64,000 bases of DNA from Subtercola boreus (GCF_003399645.1 NZ_NBXD01000026.1:59965-123964); one strand, 5' to 3'; shown: positions 1 to 8,212, numbered from the stretch's first letter. Notes: generated by a model from the letters alone, not told the origin. A program made the numbers and translations.

Positions 1-154
1 GAACTGTCCATCGCATGAGTCCCACTGTGCCCCTTTCGCGTGCCAACGTCTATGCTCTGACGAGACATACCGTTTGGCGCATGTGACTATGAAACTATCG
101 CATCCTGTCTCGGGTGGGGTGGCCCGGCTGGCGAAGACCGAAAGCACGACGAGC

Positions 155-1528
155 ATGAGAACTGCAGGAAGACGGCCCTTCTGGGCCGGGGGAACGACGG
201 CCATCGCCGTGCTGCTGGCGAGCATCCTGACGCTCGGTATGCTCGCGGGAGCGCCCGCCCTGGCGAGCGCGACCACGCGGGCAACCGGCGCGGATGTCGC
301 GACCAGCGCGCTCTCGCCCACGACGAGCACCCGGGCGGCACGCACCGACGCACCCCGGCCTCCGGTGTCGTCGAACCCGATCGAGCTCGCCCAGACCCTC
401 GTCGAGGCCCACGACGACGGAACGTTCCGCACCAACCCCACGCTCATCTTCGATCGTGAGATCACCCCTCTCGCCCAGGGCCAGGCGCTCTCCGGCTGCA
501 CGCTCGACCTCCGCATCCTGCAGGTGCTCGTGCTGACGCTGCAGAACTTCGGCTCGCTGAGCGTCTCCGACCTGCAGCGTCCGTGCATCGGGTCGAGCCT
601 GAACTGCGGCCCGCCCACCTACTCGGTGCACTGCCTCAACCCGGGCGAGGCGATCGACTTCACGAGCGTCGGCGGCAACGGGCTGAACGGGTCTAACACC
701 GCGACCTTCGACCTGTTGCGCTACCTCGACACCTTCGTGCCGCGCGGCACCAACGCGGGCCAGGCGAACTGCCGCTCCGGGCTCAGCCTCACGAACATCA
801 ACCAGTTCTCCGACTCGTGCAACCACCAGCACGTCGACTTTCGAAACACCGACGCCGCGCTGAACGTCTCACCGCTTCCACCGAACCTCCCCTCGCTCGC
901 CGACAGCTCCGCCTACGTGAAGGGTCTCTACACCGACTTCCTCGGGCGTACCCCCTCGGCCGAGGAGACCGTGTTCTGGGCGCGCCAGCTGGCGGTGGGG
1001 TCGCCGCGCAGCATCGTCACCGGCGGGTTCGTGAACAGTGACGAGTACCGGCTGATCCGTATCGATGCGGCCTATCGCAGCATCCTGGGCCGCACGGCCG
1101 AAGACGGCGGGCGCATGGACTGGCTCAAAGCCATGCGGGCGGGCTACATCACGACCGACGACATCGAGACCTCGCTCTACGACTCGGCCGAGTACTACCA
1201 GTCGCACACGGGAACCGACCCCGGTTTCGTGCAGTCGCTCTACAAGCGGTTGCTGCACCGGAGCACCGGGCAGGAAGACCTCGACTTCTGGTCGAACCTC
1301 ATCGAGCAGAACGGTCGGGCCTGGGTCATCTCGAGATTCTGGGATGCGCCCGAGACCATCGGCGAGCGTGTCAGCGCGATGTACAAGGTTTACCTCGGTC
1401 GGGCTCCGGATGATGGTGGCCTCGCAGGGTGGGTCGGAATCGCCCTCGACGTGGGAGACTCGGGCCTCCGCTCGGGGCTGACCAGCAGCGACGAGTACTT
1501 CAACCGAACCCTCAAACGCTTCCCCTGA
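155..1528 (+). CDS. Secreted protein with LAS-peptidase-like domain and DUF4214 repeats
   Basis: Predicted exported protein of about 457 residues. A basic N-terminus, a hydrophobic core and an Ala-rich cleavage site (near residue 37) form a Sec signal peptide. Residues about 90-230 contain S-x-H-x5-G-x-A-x-D (His159, Asp168) and a later N-H-Q-H (224-226), which resembles the zinc ligands of M15/LAS peptidoglycan peptidases. The C-terminal half (from about 254) has four repeats with LY/LG-R-x-x-x-x-x-x-x-x-F/W-style spacing typical of DUF4214. In-frame starts at TTG 74 and ATG 89 also exist. ATG 155 was chosen because it gives a normal-length signal peptide, but no clear ribosome site supports any of the three. 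The peptidase role is inferred. Confidence 0.75.
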   Translation: MRTAGRRPFWAGGTTAIAVLLASILTLGMLAGAPALASATTRATGADVATSALSPTTSTRAARTDAPRPPVSSNPIELAQTLVEAHDDGTFRTNPTLIFDREITPLAQGQALSGCTLDLRILQVLVLTLQNFGSLSVSDLQRPCIGSSLNCGPPTYSVHCLNPGEAIDFTSVGGNGLNGSNTATFDLLRYLDTFVPRGTNAGQANCRSGLSLTNINQFSDSCNHQHVDFRNTDAALNVSPLPPNLPSLADSSAYVKGLYTDFLGRTPSAEETVFWARQLAVGSPRSIVTGGFVNSDEYRLIRIDAAYRSILGRTAEDGGRMDWLKAMRAGYITTDDIETSLYDSAEYYQSHTGTDPGFVQSLYKRLLHRSTGQEDLDFWSNLIEQNGRAWVISRFWDAPETIGERVSAMYKVYLGRAPDDGGLAGWVGIALDVGDSGLRSGLTSSDEYFNRTLKRFP

Positions 1529-1838
1529 GCGCCGATATCGCCCCAATCACGGTCATCCGGCGTGATGGACGCGAGATTCAGTCGCTCGGACTGATACAAC
1601 TGTAGAGACGGCTACGTGGCACTTCGGGTTGCGCGAGTCTGTCTGGTGGGGTCACATCACTGTCGGTTGCTAGGAACAAAAGACAGATCGGTGCCCGCCG
1701 CGGCGCGGCCGGCGGTTGATTCGTCCCCCGGCCGCGTCGCCTCACCGGGGCCGGCGCAGGCAGTTCGAGCTCCCGGTGTATCACTCATCGCTCCGTCAAG
1801 TGCTGACAATCCTGCGGCCGACGGCGCACCCTTGATGC
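1529..1838. other. Intergenic gap, nothing identified
   Basis: A 310-base stretch between two plus-strand genes. Short open frames cross it but have no start signal or recognisable protein. No strong hairpin, repeat or RNA gene was seen. Confidence 0.6.
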
Positions 1839-2183
1839 ATGAGAGAAATGCACTACGTCAATGACGTTCTCCTCGTGAGCGATGACATCTGCGAGGCGGT
1901 GTTCGAGTACGCCGCCGCTCTCGCGCGTGCCTCGTCGGCAGACGTCGTGACCATTCCGACCCTGAGACACGAATTGCGTTCCTCGTCGAGCCTCGTGCTC
2001 GGATCTGCCAGCCAACTGTTCTGCAGCACGAGCGACACCGATGCGGCGGGTGTCGATATCGACGACCCCGCCCTCGTCGCCAGACTGTGGGCTCTGGCGG
2101 GATTGCTCGGGACACCCAAGGCCGTGCCGTTCACCCCCACGATGGAGTGGGAGTCCCCCTCTTTCGACGACGATCTCACCTGA
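1839..2183 (+). CDS. Small conserved protein, paralog of the 56444 gene
   Basis: A 114-residue acidic protein of unknown function. Its N-terminus aligns without gaps from residue 1 with the protein at 56444-56779: Tyr6, the Leu-Leu-Val at 11-13, the acidic pair at 15-16 and a following Y-[AS]-A-L-[AL] helix are shared. This supports ATG 1839 rather than the in-frame ATG at 1848. There is no Shine-Dalgarno. The bases before the start (CACCCT, six bases, ATG) match those before arfB at 14 of 15 positions, suggesting a similar leaderless promoter. No membrane segment or signal peptide is visible. Confidence 0.7.
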   Translation: MREMHYVNDVLLVSDDICEAVFEYAAALARASSADVVTIPTLRHELRSSSSLVLGSASQLFCSTSDTDAAGVDIDDPALVARLWALAGLLGTPKAVPFTPTMEWESPSFDDDLT

Positions 2184-2255
2184 GCCCGACCGGCACGCGG
2201 GCCGGGGTGCGAGGCTCCGCCACCGCTCCGGATCGGGGCGTGCCACCCTTGGTGC

Positions 2256-2678
2256 ATGGACCTCATCGTGTCACCCGCTCTGACGATTCCGTCGGTGGAG
2301 CTCGGGTGGCGGTTCTCGCGCTCGTCTGGTGCCGGCGGCCAGCATGTGAACACGTCCGATAGCAGGGTCGAGCTGACCTGGAACGTCGTCGGCTCGACGG
2401 CCCTGTCTGACACACAGCGCACCATCCTCCTGGCCCGGCTGGAACGGCAGCTCGTGAACGGTTCGATCACCGTGATGGCCTCAGAGCGTCGGTCGCAGTT
2501 GCGAAACCGAGAGACCGCGCTGGCCCGGTTGTGCGAGATCATCGCTCGTGGCCTGGCTCCGGATGCCGCTCCCCGCCGCCCGACGAGAGCAACCCGCGGG
2601 TCGAAGCTGCGACGCCTCAGAGCCAAGGGGCAGCGCTCCGAGACGAAACAGACCAGGCGGCGACCCTCGGCGGACTGA
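2256..2678 (+). CDS. arfB: Alternative ribosome-rescue factor ArfB (peptidyl-tRNA hydrolase, RF-1 domain)
   Basis: A 140-residue release-factor-like protein that hydrolyses peptidyl-tRNA on ribosomes stalled at the 3' end of mRNA. The catalytic G-G-Q lies at residues 27-29 inside S-S-G-A-G-G-Q-H-V-N-T, the family signature. The C-terminal tail is strongly basic and rich in Arg/Lys, as needed to occupy the empty mRNA channel. Length and architecture match the ArfB/YaeJ family, and no codon-recognition domain is present, which separates it from true RF1/RF2. It stands as a single gene between small unrelated genes. Confidence 0.93.
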   Translation: MDLIVSPALTIPSVELGWRFSRSSGAGGQHVNTSDSRVELTWNVVGSTALSDTQRTILLARLERQLVNGSITVMASERRSQLRNRETALARLCEIIARGLAPDAAPRRPTRATRGSKLRRLRAKGQRSETKQTRRRPSAD

Positions 2679-2734
2679 TCGGAGCCCCTCCACAAACACT
2701 GCCACCGGGCGCCTTGTCAAGCCATTCCTCTTGC

Positions 2735-2749
2735 TAGTTCACTGAACTA
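2735..2749. promoter_or_regulatory. 15-bp palindrome upstream of 2794 gene
   Basis: Perfect inverted repeat TAGTTCA-c-TGAACTA in the gap between arfB and the next plus-strand gene, just upstream of a purine-rich AGAGGA. It could be an operator. No cognate regulator is adjacent. Confidence 0.35.
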
Positions 2750-2793
2750 CTTTTAGAGGAGAGTGGTAGTGATGCTCACGGCGTTGTCCCCTG

Positions 2794-3297
2794 GTGAAGG
2801 CGGGGACTGCCGGAGGCGACAAGGGAGCAGATCGGTTGTTCAGACGTCCGGGGACGCGTCGGGTTCGGACGAGCGCCGAACCCGTGACGCTGGACTCGTG
2901 GACGCTCCCAGAGGCCAGTGGCACGCGGATCGAACGCAGACTCGCTACGACCCTGGTCGAAGAAGCCCGCCTCCACGGGACACGGGTGGGCAGCGTCATC
3001 TCTGCCACCGCCGATGTGAGCCCGCTGGTCAACAGGATCGACCCGGACTCCGGCCGGTTTCTCGATGGGGCGTGGCATGTGACGCGCTCAGAGGACGCAC
3101 TCCGCGCCATGGAATCCGAGATCCTCCCTCGCGCCCTCAGCCTGATTCGCGAGGGCGACCTGGCGGTCGACGGAACAGTGGCGGTCGAAACGTATGCCGC
3201 CCAGACGATTCAGACCGAACGGCTGGGCAAATTGTTCGAAATCGTCACGACAGGACACCGATTCCTGATCCGATTCACCATCGAAGAAGCGAGCTGA
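2794..3297 (+). CDS. Hypothetical protein, two-gene operon
   Basis: About 167 residues, not recognised. The body (from about residue 30) is an alternating polar/hydrophobic alpha-beta sequence with no signal peptide or membrane segment. The start is uncertain. GTG 2794 is the first available start after a stop at 2770-2772 and lacks a ribosome site, whereas a good AGAGGA (2755-2760) is placed for a start near 2769-2772 in a different frame. A later GTG at 2881 is also possible. The next gene begins 6 bases after its stop, so the two are probably co-transcribed. Confidence 0.55.
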   Translation: MKAGTAGGDKGADRLFRRPGTRRVRTSAEPVTLDSWTLPEASGTRIERRLATTLVEEARLHGTRVGSVISATADVSPLVNRIDPDSGRFLDGAWHVTRSEDALRAMESEILPRALSLIREGDLAVDGTVAVETYAAQTIQTERLGKLFEIVTTGHRFLIRFTIEEAS

Positions 3298-3303
3298 TGC
3301 GTC

Positions 3304-3543
3304 ATGAGCACTGCTGACCACCCGGCGTGGCCCTCGTTCGACGACCTCATCAGCGGAACGGGTCCCCAGGGGGCCGGCGCGGTGGAGCGGGCATCCGCAC
3401 CGGCTTCCCTTCTCGCTGACCGGTCGCCCGTGCCGCCAGAGCTGTCGTGGGCTGGAAGCCATCGGACGTTCCTGGTCTCGGTAGCTGCCGGAACGACGGT
3501 CTTGTTCGCCATCGGCGTTCTTCTGAGACGCAGCCAGCGGTGA
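3304..3543 (+). CDS. Small C-terminally anchored membrane protein
   Basis: A 79-residue protein of unknown function. Residues about 53-72 form one hydrophobic segment (FLVSVAAGTTVLFAIGVLL) followed by a short Arg-rich tail, which predicts a single-pass, tail-anchored membrane protein with the acidic/proline-rich N-terminus probably in the cytoplasm. It directly follows the 2794 gene and likely works with it. The ORF is small, but the coherent membrane segment and tight spacing support it. Confidence 0.55.
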   Translation: MSTADHPAWPSFDDLISGTGPQGAGAVERASAPASLLADRSPVPPELSWAGSHRTFLVSVAAGTTVLFAIGVLLRRSQR

Positions 3544-3606
3544 GCACCATGCCCCCCTCGCCGACGCACAATGCGCTCGGGGTGGGCTCGCTCGTCGGGT
3601 GAGCGA

Positions 3607-3641
3607 AAGAGCCCCGAGATCGCAGTGATCTCAGGGCTCTT
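3607..3641. terminator. Bidirectional hairpin terminator
   Basis: Arms AAGAGCCC (3607-3614) and GGGCTCTT (3634-3641) plus inner GAGATC/GATCTC around a 5-base loop, with one mismatch. It lies between the convergent plus-strand 3304 gene and the minus-strand tRNA. The T-tract is short. Confidence 0.65.
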
Positions 3642-3646
3642 CTCGG

Positions 3647-3728
3647 TGGCAAGTGAGGGATTCGAACCCCCGAAGGCTCAGCCGTCTGATTTACAGTCAG
3701 ATCCCTTTGGCCGCTAGGGTAACTTGCC
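3647..3728 (-). tRNA. tRNA-Tyr (GTA)
   Basis: An 82-nt class II tRNA on the minus strand. The acceptor stem pairs GGCAAGT (3722-3728) with ACTTGCC (3648-3654), with discriminator A at 3647. The anticodon stem-loop CTGACTGTAAATCAG carries anticodon GTA. The T-arm contains GGGTTCGAATCC, and a long variable arm is present, as expected for tRNA-Tyr. The 3' CCA is not encoded. Confidence 0.96.
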
Positions 3729-3829
3729 AGGGCGCACCCGACCACGTTCTGCAACACAACCGAAGGCGCTCGACAAGGATACTCATAGGTGGGGCCGCAG
3801 CGAAATCGGGCGGTCGGGCATCCGGAGCC

Positions 3830-3852
3830 TTTGATACCGAAATCGTATCGAA
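3830..3852. promoter_or_regulatory. Candidate LacI-type operator
   Basis: Imperfect inverted repeat TTTGATAC / GTATCGAA with a 7-base centre, about 105 bases before the LacI gene. It may be an autoregulatory operator. One arm position mismatches. Confidence 0.3.
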
Positions 3853-3956
3853 TCGTCTACGGGGTCTTCGGAAACAGCTCGATGCGTTCTCAATCGCTAA
3901 ACTCTGGTGGAGATTCAGTCGCGCTCATCCCCGAGCGCGTGCCCAGCAAGGACGCT

Positions 3957-4973
3957 ATGCCAGGAATTGATGCTGTCGCCGAGCTCGCTGGCGTATCCAC
4001 CGCCACGGTGTCGCGCGCGCTGAGCGGCAACGGGCACGTCTCACCCGCAACCCGCCTGCGCGTGCATGAGGCCGCTGCGACGCTGGGCTACGTCGTGTCG
4101 TCGCCCGCCTCGAGCCTGGCCAGCGGGCGCACCAAGAACGTGGGCGTCGTCGTCCCCTTTCTCAGCCGCTGGTTCTACTCCTCGGTTCTCGAGGGGGCTG
4201 GGGCCGCCCTGTTGAAGAACGGCTACGACCTCACCCTCTACGGACTTACGGGCGGTGCGGCCGAGCGCCGCAGCGTCTTCGAGCATTTCCTGCTCCGCAA
4301 ACGCGTGGATGCTGTGCTCGCGCTCACCATCGAACTCACGTCGGGCGAGCTGCAGTCGCTGCTCGATCTGAAGAAGCCCATCGTGGGCATCGGCGGACCC
4401 CTGGCCGGGGTGCAGACGCTCAGCATCGACGATGTGGCCGTCGCTCTTCAGGGCACCGAGTACCTGCTCGGCCTCGGTCACCGGCGCATCGGGATGATCG
4501 GGGGCGACTCGGGCTTCGAGCTCGACTTCCACCTGCCGACGAACCGCCGCGCGGGGTGGGAGCGCGCGTTGCGCCTCGCGGGAATCGAACCGGAACCGGA
4601 GCTCTTCCAGCCGGCCGACTTCACGATCACGGGTGGCTACCAGGCGGCCACACGCCTGCTCGCCGACCCGCAGACACGGCCGACGGCGGTGTTCGCCGCG
4701 TCCGACGAGATGGCGATCGGCAGTATCCTGGCGGCCCGCGACCTCGGGCTGAGCATCCCGGGCGATGTCTCGATCATCGGCATCGACGGGCACGAGCACT
4801 CCACCTTCTTCGGGTTGACGACGCTGGCGCAGTTTCCCGAGCGGCAGGGTGCGCACGCCGTCGAGATCCTGATGGACCAGCTGCACCCCGGCCGCCGCGA
4901 GGCCGCGCCGGCGAACATCCCGCTCCCCGTCGAGCTCGTGGTGCGCACCTCGACGGCGCCGCCCCGCGCCTGA
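3957..4973 (+). CDS. LacI-family transcriptional regulator
   Basis: A 338-residue sugar-responsive DNA-binding regulator. The N-terminal helix-turn-helix (residues about 4-23, D-A-V-A-x-L-A-G-V-S-x-x-T-V-S-R-A-L) is followed by the hinge and a periplasmic-binding-protein-like sensor domain ending in the usual S-I-x-G-I-D-G region. ATG 3957 is preferred over upstream in-frame ATGs because the helix-turn-helix begins immediately after it and AAGGA lies about 5 bases upstream. No sugar transporter or enzyme is adjacent, so the target and ligand are unknown. It converges on the transglycosylase gene. Confidence 0.9.
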   Translation: MPGIDAVAELAGVSTATVSRALSGNGHVSPATRLRVHEAAATLGYVVSSPASSLASGRTKNVGVVVPFLSRWFYSSVLEGAGAALLKNGYDLTLYGLTGGAAERRSVFEHFLLRKRVDAVLALTIELTSGELQSLLDLKKPIVGIGGPLAGVQTLSIDDVAVALQGTEYLLGLGHRRIGMIGGDSGFELDFHLPTNRRAGWERALRLAGIEPEPELFQPADFTITGGYQAATRLLADPQTRPTAVFAASDEMAIGSILAARDLGLSIPGDVSIIGIDGHEHSTFFGLTTLAQFPERQGAHAVEILMDQLHPGRREAAPANIPLPVELVVRTSTAPPRA

Positions 4974-5096
4974 CGGCGCCGCGCCGCCCGCCCGTCCGCC
5001 GCGCCCCCGCACCCACGCACCCCCGCGCCCCCGCGCCGCGCCCAGGCACCCGCGCTGGCAGGCGGGCGGGGTAGGTGGGGTGCGGTGGGCGGTGTG
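4974..5096. other. Low-complexity C-rich/G-rich intergenic tract
   Basis: Between convergent genes, a C-rich run (about 4980-5050) is followed by a G-rich run (5060-5105). The two halves are broadly complementary and could fold as one long hairpin ending both transcripts. It is skewed composition, not a gene. Confidence 0.5.
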
Positions 5097-6011
5097 TCAG
5101 GGGGTCGGTGGGGTGTCGGTGCGGGCGGCCGTGGCCGCGAACGTGACGGCGGCCGTCGAGACCTTCAGGGCATAGGGGGTCGCGTCGTTGTAGGCCGCGA
5201 TTGCGCGCTCCCAACCCGCCAGTGTGCTGAGGTCGGTGCCAGCATGACAGAGGTAGTTCGCCGTGGCGAGAACCGAGTCGTCGAAGTTCTGCGGATCGGC
5301 GACCCCGTCGCCGCTGCCGTCGGTGCCCCAGTTGCGCCACGCCTCGGGGATGAGCTGCAGCGGCCCGACGGCCCGGTCGATCGTGGCGTCGCCGTCGATC
5401 GCTCCGCCGTCGCTGTCGGGGATCTTGTTCACGCCCACACCGTCGAGCGCGACGCCGTAGATGGGTGGGCTGACCTCTCCGTTGGCGGCGATGCTGCTCC
5501 CGCCATGCGTTCCGTTGCCCGATTCGACGGAACCGATCGCGGCAAGCGTGTTCCAGCCGAGATGGCAGCCCGGGTTCTCACTCTGTTTCGCCAACGCCAC
5601 ACCCGCGTACGACTGGATCGCCCGCACGCTCACGTTCGTCGCCCCCGCCATGCGGGTTGCCCACGCGACATCCGTGTTTCCCGCCAGCCCGGCGAGCTGC
5701 CCCGGTGTTCCCGCGACGGCAGCCACCGCGTTGGACTGCGACGGGAGCTCGACAATGGCCTGGGCATCCGGAGCCTGCGGCCCGCCCGACACTGCCTGCC
5801 GCAGTGCGTCGCCCAGCGGACCGGCCGCGAACACCCCCGCCACGAGCAGGCCGAGCACCAGGGCCGAGGCGCTGACAACGACAATCACGCTCCGCCGCTT
5901 CGTACCCTGCCCCTTCGCCGGCCGCCGCTTCATACCCTGTCCCTTCGCCGGCCGCCTTTTCGTACCCTGCCCCGTTGCCTGCCGCCCTTTCGCCACCTGT
6001 CGCTTCGCCAC
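5097..6011 (-). CDS. Lytic transglycosylase-like protein, membrane-anchored
   Basis: A 304-residue protein predicted to cleave peptidoglycan glycan strands at the cell surface. The N-terminus is Lys/Arg-rich with a 10-residue tandem repeat, followed by a membrane helix (about 41-63). The C-terminal half has the SLT/MltB-like signature: A-I-G-S-V-E-S-G-N-G with the likely catalytic Glu, G-P-L-Q-L-I-P-x-x-W, D-P-x-x-x-D-D-x-x-L-A-x-A-x-Y-L-C and W-x-x-A-I-x-x-Y-N. The start is GTG 6011 with GGTAGGGT upstream. ATG 5933 inside the repeats is an alternative that keeps the membrane helix. Confidence 0.88.
   Translation of the reverse strand: MAKRQVAKGRQATGQGTKRRPAKGQGMKRRPAKGQGTKRRSVIVVVSASALVLGLLVAGVFAAGPLGDALRQAVSGGPQAPDAQAIVELPSQSNAVAAVAGTPGQLAGLAGNTDVAWATRMAGATNVSVRAIQSYAGVALAKQSENPGCHLGWNTLAAIGSVESGNGTHGGSSIAANGEVSPPIYGVALDGVGVNKIPDSDGGAIDGDATIDRAVGPLQLIPEAWRNWGTDGSGDGVADPQNFDDSVLATANYLCHAGTDLSTLAGWERAIAAYNDATPYALKVSTAAVTFAATAARTDTPPTP
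5892..5972 (-). repeat. In-frame 30-bp tandem repeat, about 2.7 copies
   Basis: Encodes Q-G-[TM]-K-R-R-P-A-K-G repeated in the cytoplasmic tail of the transglycosylase. The units differ by a few bases and the third is partial. Copy number could vary between strains. Confidence 0.85.
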
Positions 6012-6060
6012 CCGTCGACCCTACCCACGGGCCCTTGGAAGACGCCCGTGGACGCGGCGG

Positions 6061-6066
6061 TAGAAT
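6061..6066 (+). promoter_or_regulatory. -10 element of yajQ (leaderless)
   Basis: TAGAAT ends six bases before ATG 6073 and no Shine-Dalgarno is present, so transcription probably starts at or next to the start codon. Confidence 0.6.
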
Positions 6067-6072
6067 CGGCGC

Positions 6073-6561
6073 ATGGCTGATTCAAGTTTTGACATCGTGA
6101 GCAAGGTCGACAAGATGGAGGCCGACAACGCCCTGCACCAGGCGCAGAAGGAGGTCGAGCAGCGCTATGACTTCAAGAACATCGGCGCCTCGATCGACTG
6201 GAGCGGCGAGAAGGTGCTGATGAAGGCCAACTCCGAAGAGCGGGTGAAGGCCATCCTCGAGGTGTTCGAGGCGAAGCTCATCAAGCGCGGCATCAGCCTG
6301 CGGAGTCTGGATGCGGGCGAGCCGTACGCCAGCGGCAAGGAGTACCGGCTCGAGGCAGAGCTGAAGAACGGCATCGAGCAGGAGGCGGCGAAGAAGATCT
6401 CGAAACTGATTCGCGACGAGATGCCGAAGACCGTCAAGAGCCAGATCCAGGGCGACGAACTGCGCGTCTCCTCGAAGAGCCGCGACGATCTGCAGGCCGT
6501 CATGGCGCTCCTCAAGGGAGCTGACCTCGAGGTCGCGGTGCAGTTCGTCAACTTCCGCTGA
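6073..6561 (+). CDS. yajQ: YajQ-family nucleotide-binding protein
   Basis: A 162-residue cytoplasmic protein that matches the YajQ family over its full length: [11 protein letters not shown] at the N-terminus, R-Y-D-F-K and the C-terminal [DV]-L-x-V-A-V-Q-F-x-N-[FY]-R. Family members bind nucleotides, and some bind cyclic-di-GMP and act with transcription factors. Which ligand applies here cannot be read from the sequence. It is a single gene, convergent with the reductase at 6851. Confidence 0.95.
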   Translation: MADSSFDIVSKVDKMEADNALHQAQKEVEQRYDFKNIGASIDWSGEKVLMKANSEERVKAILEVFEAKLIKRGISLRSLDAGEPYASGKEYRLEAELKNGIEQEAAKKISKLIRDEMPKTVKSQIQGDELRVSSKSRDDLQAVMALLKGADLEVAVQFVNFR

Positions 6562-6738
6562 CGCCAGGCGCCGGGCGCCCGGCCGCACCCTGGCGGTCGC
6601 ACGAATTGAGCGGAATGACGAAGTCATGCCCGACCTGAGCCGACCACGTTCCATGGTCTCCGCGAGCAGTAGTCCGACCGGCTCCCCGACATCGAGCTCG
6701 ACGGGTCGGTCACCGACGCGGCCTTCGCCCACGCCGTA

Positions 6739-6812
6739 CCCGTAGTGAGACACTCCCGGCCCAGTGAGACGCGCGCGCCGGTCTCGTTTGCGCGCACCTG
6801 TCTCACTACGGG
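6739..6812. repeat. Long inverted repeat with GTGAGAC motifs
   Basis: Perfect 14-bp arms (6739-6752 and 6799-6812, CCCGTAGTGAGACA and its complement) flank an internal GAGAC/GTCTC pair (6766-6770, 6781-6785) and GC-rich stems. It sits between convergent yajQ and fprA, so it may act as a bidirectional terminator or be a REP-like element. Confidence 0.75.
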
Positions 6813-6850
6813 ACTGGGGTTGGGGCGCCGGAGGAGCGGCGGCGCAGTAG

Positions 6851-8212
6851 TCAGACGGCGGGCTGCTGGTTCGAGACCGCGACCATCTCGGCGCGCTCGA
6901 CGACCTTGATGCGGGTGCGACCGGCGGCAGCGCCGAGGCCGAGCTCGTACTGGTCGAGGTAGTGCCAGCCGTCGACCGTCGTGAAGATCACGCCGCGCGA
7001 CTCCAGCAGCGCCACGATTGATGACTCGGCAGGGTCGGCCGGCGTCCACCAGTTGGCCTGGTCGCGCACGACGTGGCTGAGGGTCTCCATCGCGTCGCTC
7101 TTGGTGTGGCCGATGAGCCCCACGGGGCCACGTTTGATCCACCCCGTGGCGTAGACGCCCGGCAGGATGTTGCCGTCATCGTCGAGCACCTGGCCCTCGC
7201 GGTTCGGGATGACGCCGTGCAGTGAATCGAAGGGCACGCCGTCGAGCGGCGAACCGAAGTACCCCACCGCCCGGTACAGCGCCTGGATCGGCAGCTCACG
7301 GAACTCGCCGGTGCCCTCGACGCCGCCCGCGGCATCCGGTCTCGTGCGCTCGTATCGCAGCCCCGAGACGACGCCGTCGGTACCGAGCACCTCGACCGGG
7401 CGCGCGTAGAAGTGCAGGTGCAGTCGGCGGGACGCGGTTCCGGCGGGGCGGGTGCGCCACTGGTTCATCACGCGGTTGATCACCATGACCTGCTTGTTCG
7501 AGGCGATGGCCGCCTCCGACGCGGGGTCGAGATCGAAGTCTTCGTCGTAGACCACGATGTCGACGTCGTTCACCTCGCCGAGCTCGCGGAGCTCGAGCGG
7601 CGTGAACTTCACCTGTGCGGGGCCGCGACGGCCGAAGACGTGCACGTCGGTCACCGGCGACGCGGACAGCCCCTCGTAGACGTTCGCCGGGATCTCGGTG
7701 ACAAGCAGGTCATCCGCGTGCTTCGACAGCACGCGGGCCACGTCGAGTGCGACATTGCCATTTCCGAGCACAGCGACCTCACGGGCGGTGAGCGGCCACT
7801 CGCGGGGAACATCGGGGTGCCCGTCGAACCAGCTCACGAACTCCGCCGCGCCGTACGAACCGTCGAGGTCGATGCCCGGGATGTCGAGCTCGGCATCCTT
7901 GATCGCCCCGGTCGCGAAGATGACGGCGTTGTAGTGCTGCTTCAGGTCGTCGAGGGTGAGATCGATTCCGTAGCGCACGTTGCCGAAGAACCGGATGTCG
8001 CCGCGATCGAGCACTTCACGGAGCGCACCGATGATGCCCTTGATACGCGGATGATCGGGGGCGACGCCGTAGCGAACCAGCCCGTAGGGCGCCGGAAGGT
8101 GGTCGAAGAGGTCGATCGACACGTCGAACGCACGCTCTGCTTTGATGAGCAGGTCGGCGGCGTAGATTCCGGCCGGCCCTGCGCCGACGATGGCCAGGCG
8201 GAGCTTGGTCAT
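6851..8212 (-). CDS. fprA: Ferredoxin/adrenodoxin-type NADP+ reductase (FprA-like)
   Basis: A 453-residue FAD enzyme that transfers electrons between NADPH and ferredoxin-type carriers. FAD-binding G-A-G-P-A-G is at residues 10-15, P-x-P-Y-G-L-V-R-Y-G-V-A-P-D-H follows near 41, the NADP site G-N-G-N-V-A-L-D-V-A-R is near 150, and G-W-x-K-R-G-P-x-G-x-I-G-x-T-K is in the C-terminal part, all diagnostic of the adrenodoxin-reductase/FprA group. It is followed (in the minus direction, upstream) by the menaquinone genes, a common actinobacterial neighbourhood. The redox partner is not in the window. Confidence 0.93.
   Translation of the reverse strand: MTKLRLAIVGAGPAGIYAADLLIKAERAFDVSIDLFDHLPAPYGLVRYGVAPDHPRIKGIIGALREVLDRGDIRFFGNVRYGIDLTLDDLKQHYNAVIFATGAIKDAELDIPGIDLDGSYGAAEFVSWFDGHPDVPREWPLTAREVAVLGNGNVALDVARVLSKHADDLLVTEIPANVYEGLSASPVTDVHVFGRRGPAQVKFTPLELRELGEVNDVDIVVYDEDFDLDPASEAAIASNKQVMVINRVMNQWRTRPAGTASRRLHLHFYARPVEVLGTDGVVSGLRYERTRPDAAGGVEGTGEFRELPIQALYRAVGYFGSPLDGVPFDSLHGVIPNREGQVLDDDGNILPGVYATGWIKRGPVGLIGHTKSDAMETLSHVVRDQANWWTPADPAESSIVALLESRGVIFTTVDGWHYLDQYELGLGAAAGRTRIKVVERAEMVAVSNQQPAV

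Noticed and set aside
3549..3602. 17-codon open frame after the 3304 gene
   Set aside because: No ribosome site and no structure. Too short to support.
5892..5972. Second possible CRISPR or direct repeat array
   Set aside because: In-frame coding repeats without spacers.
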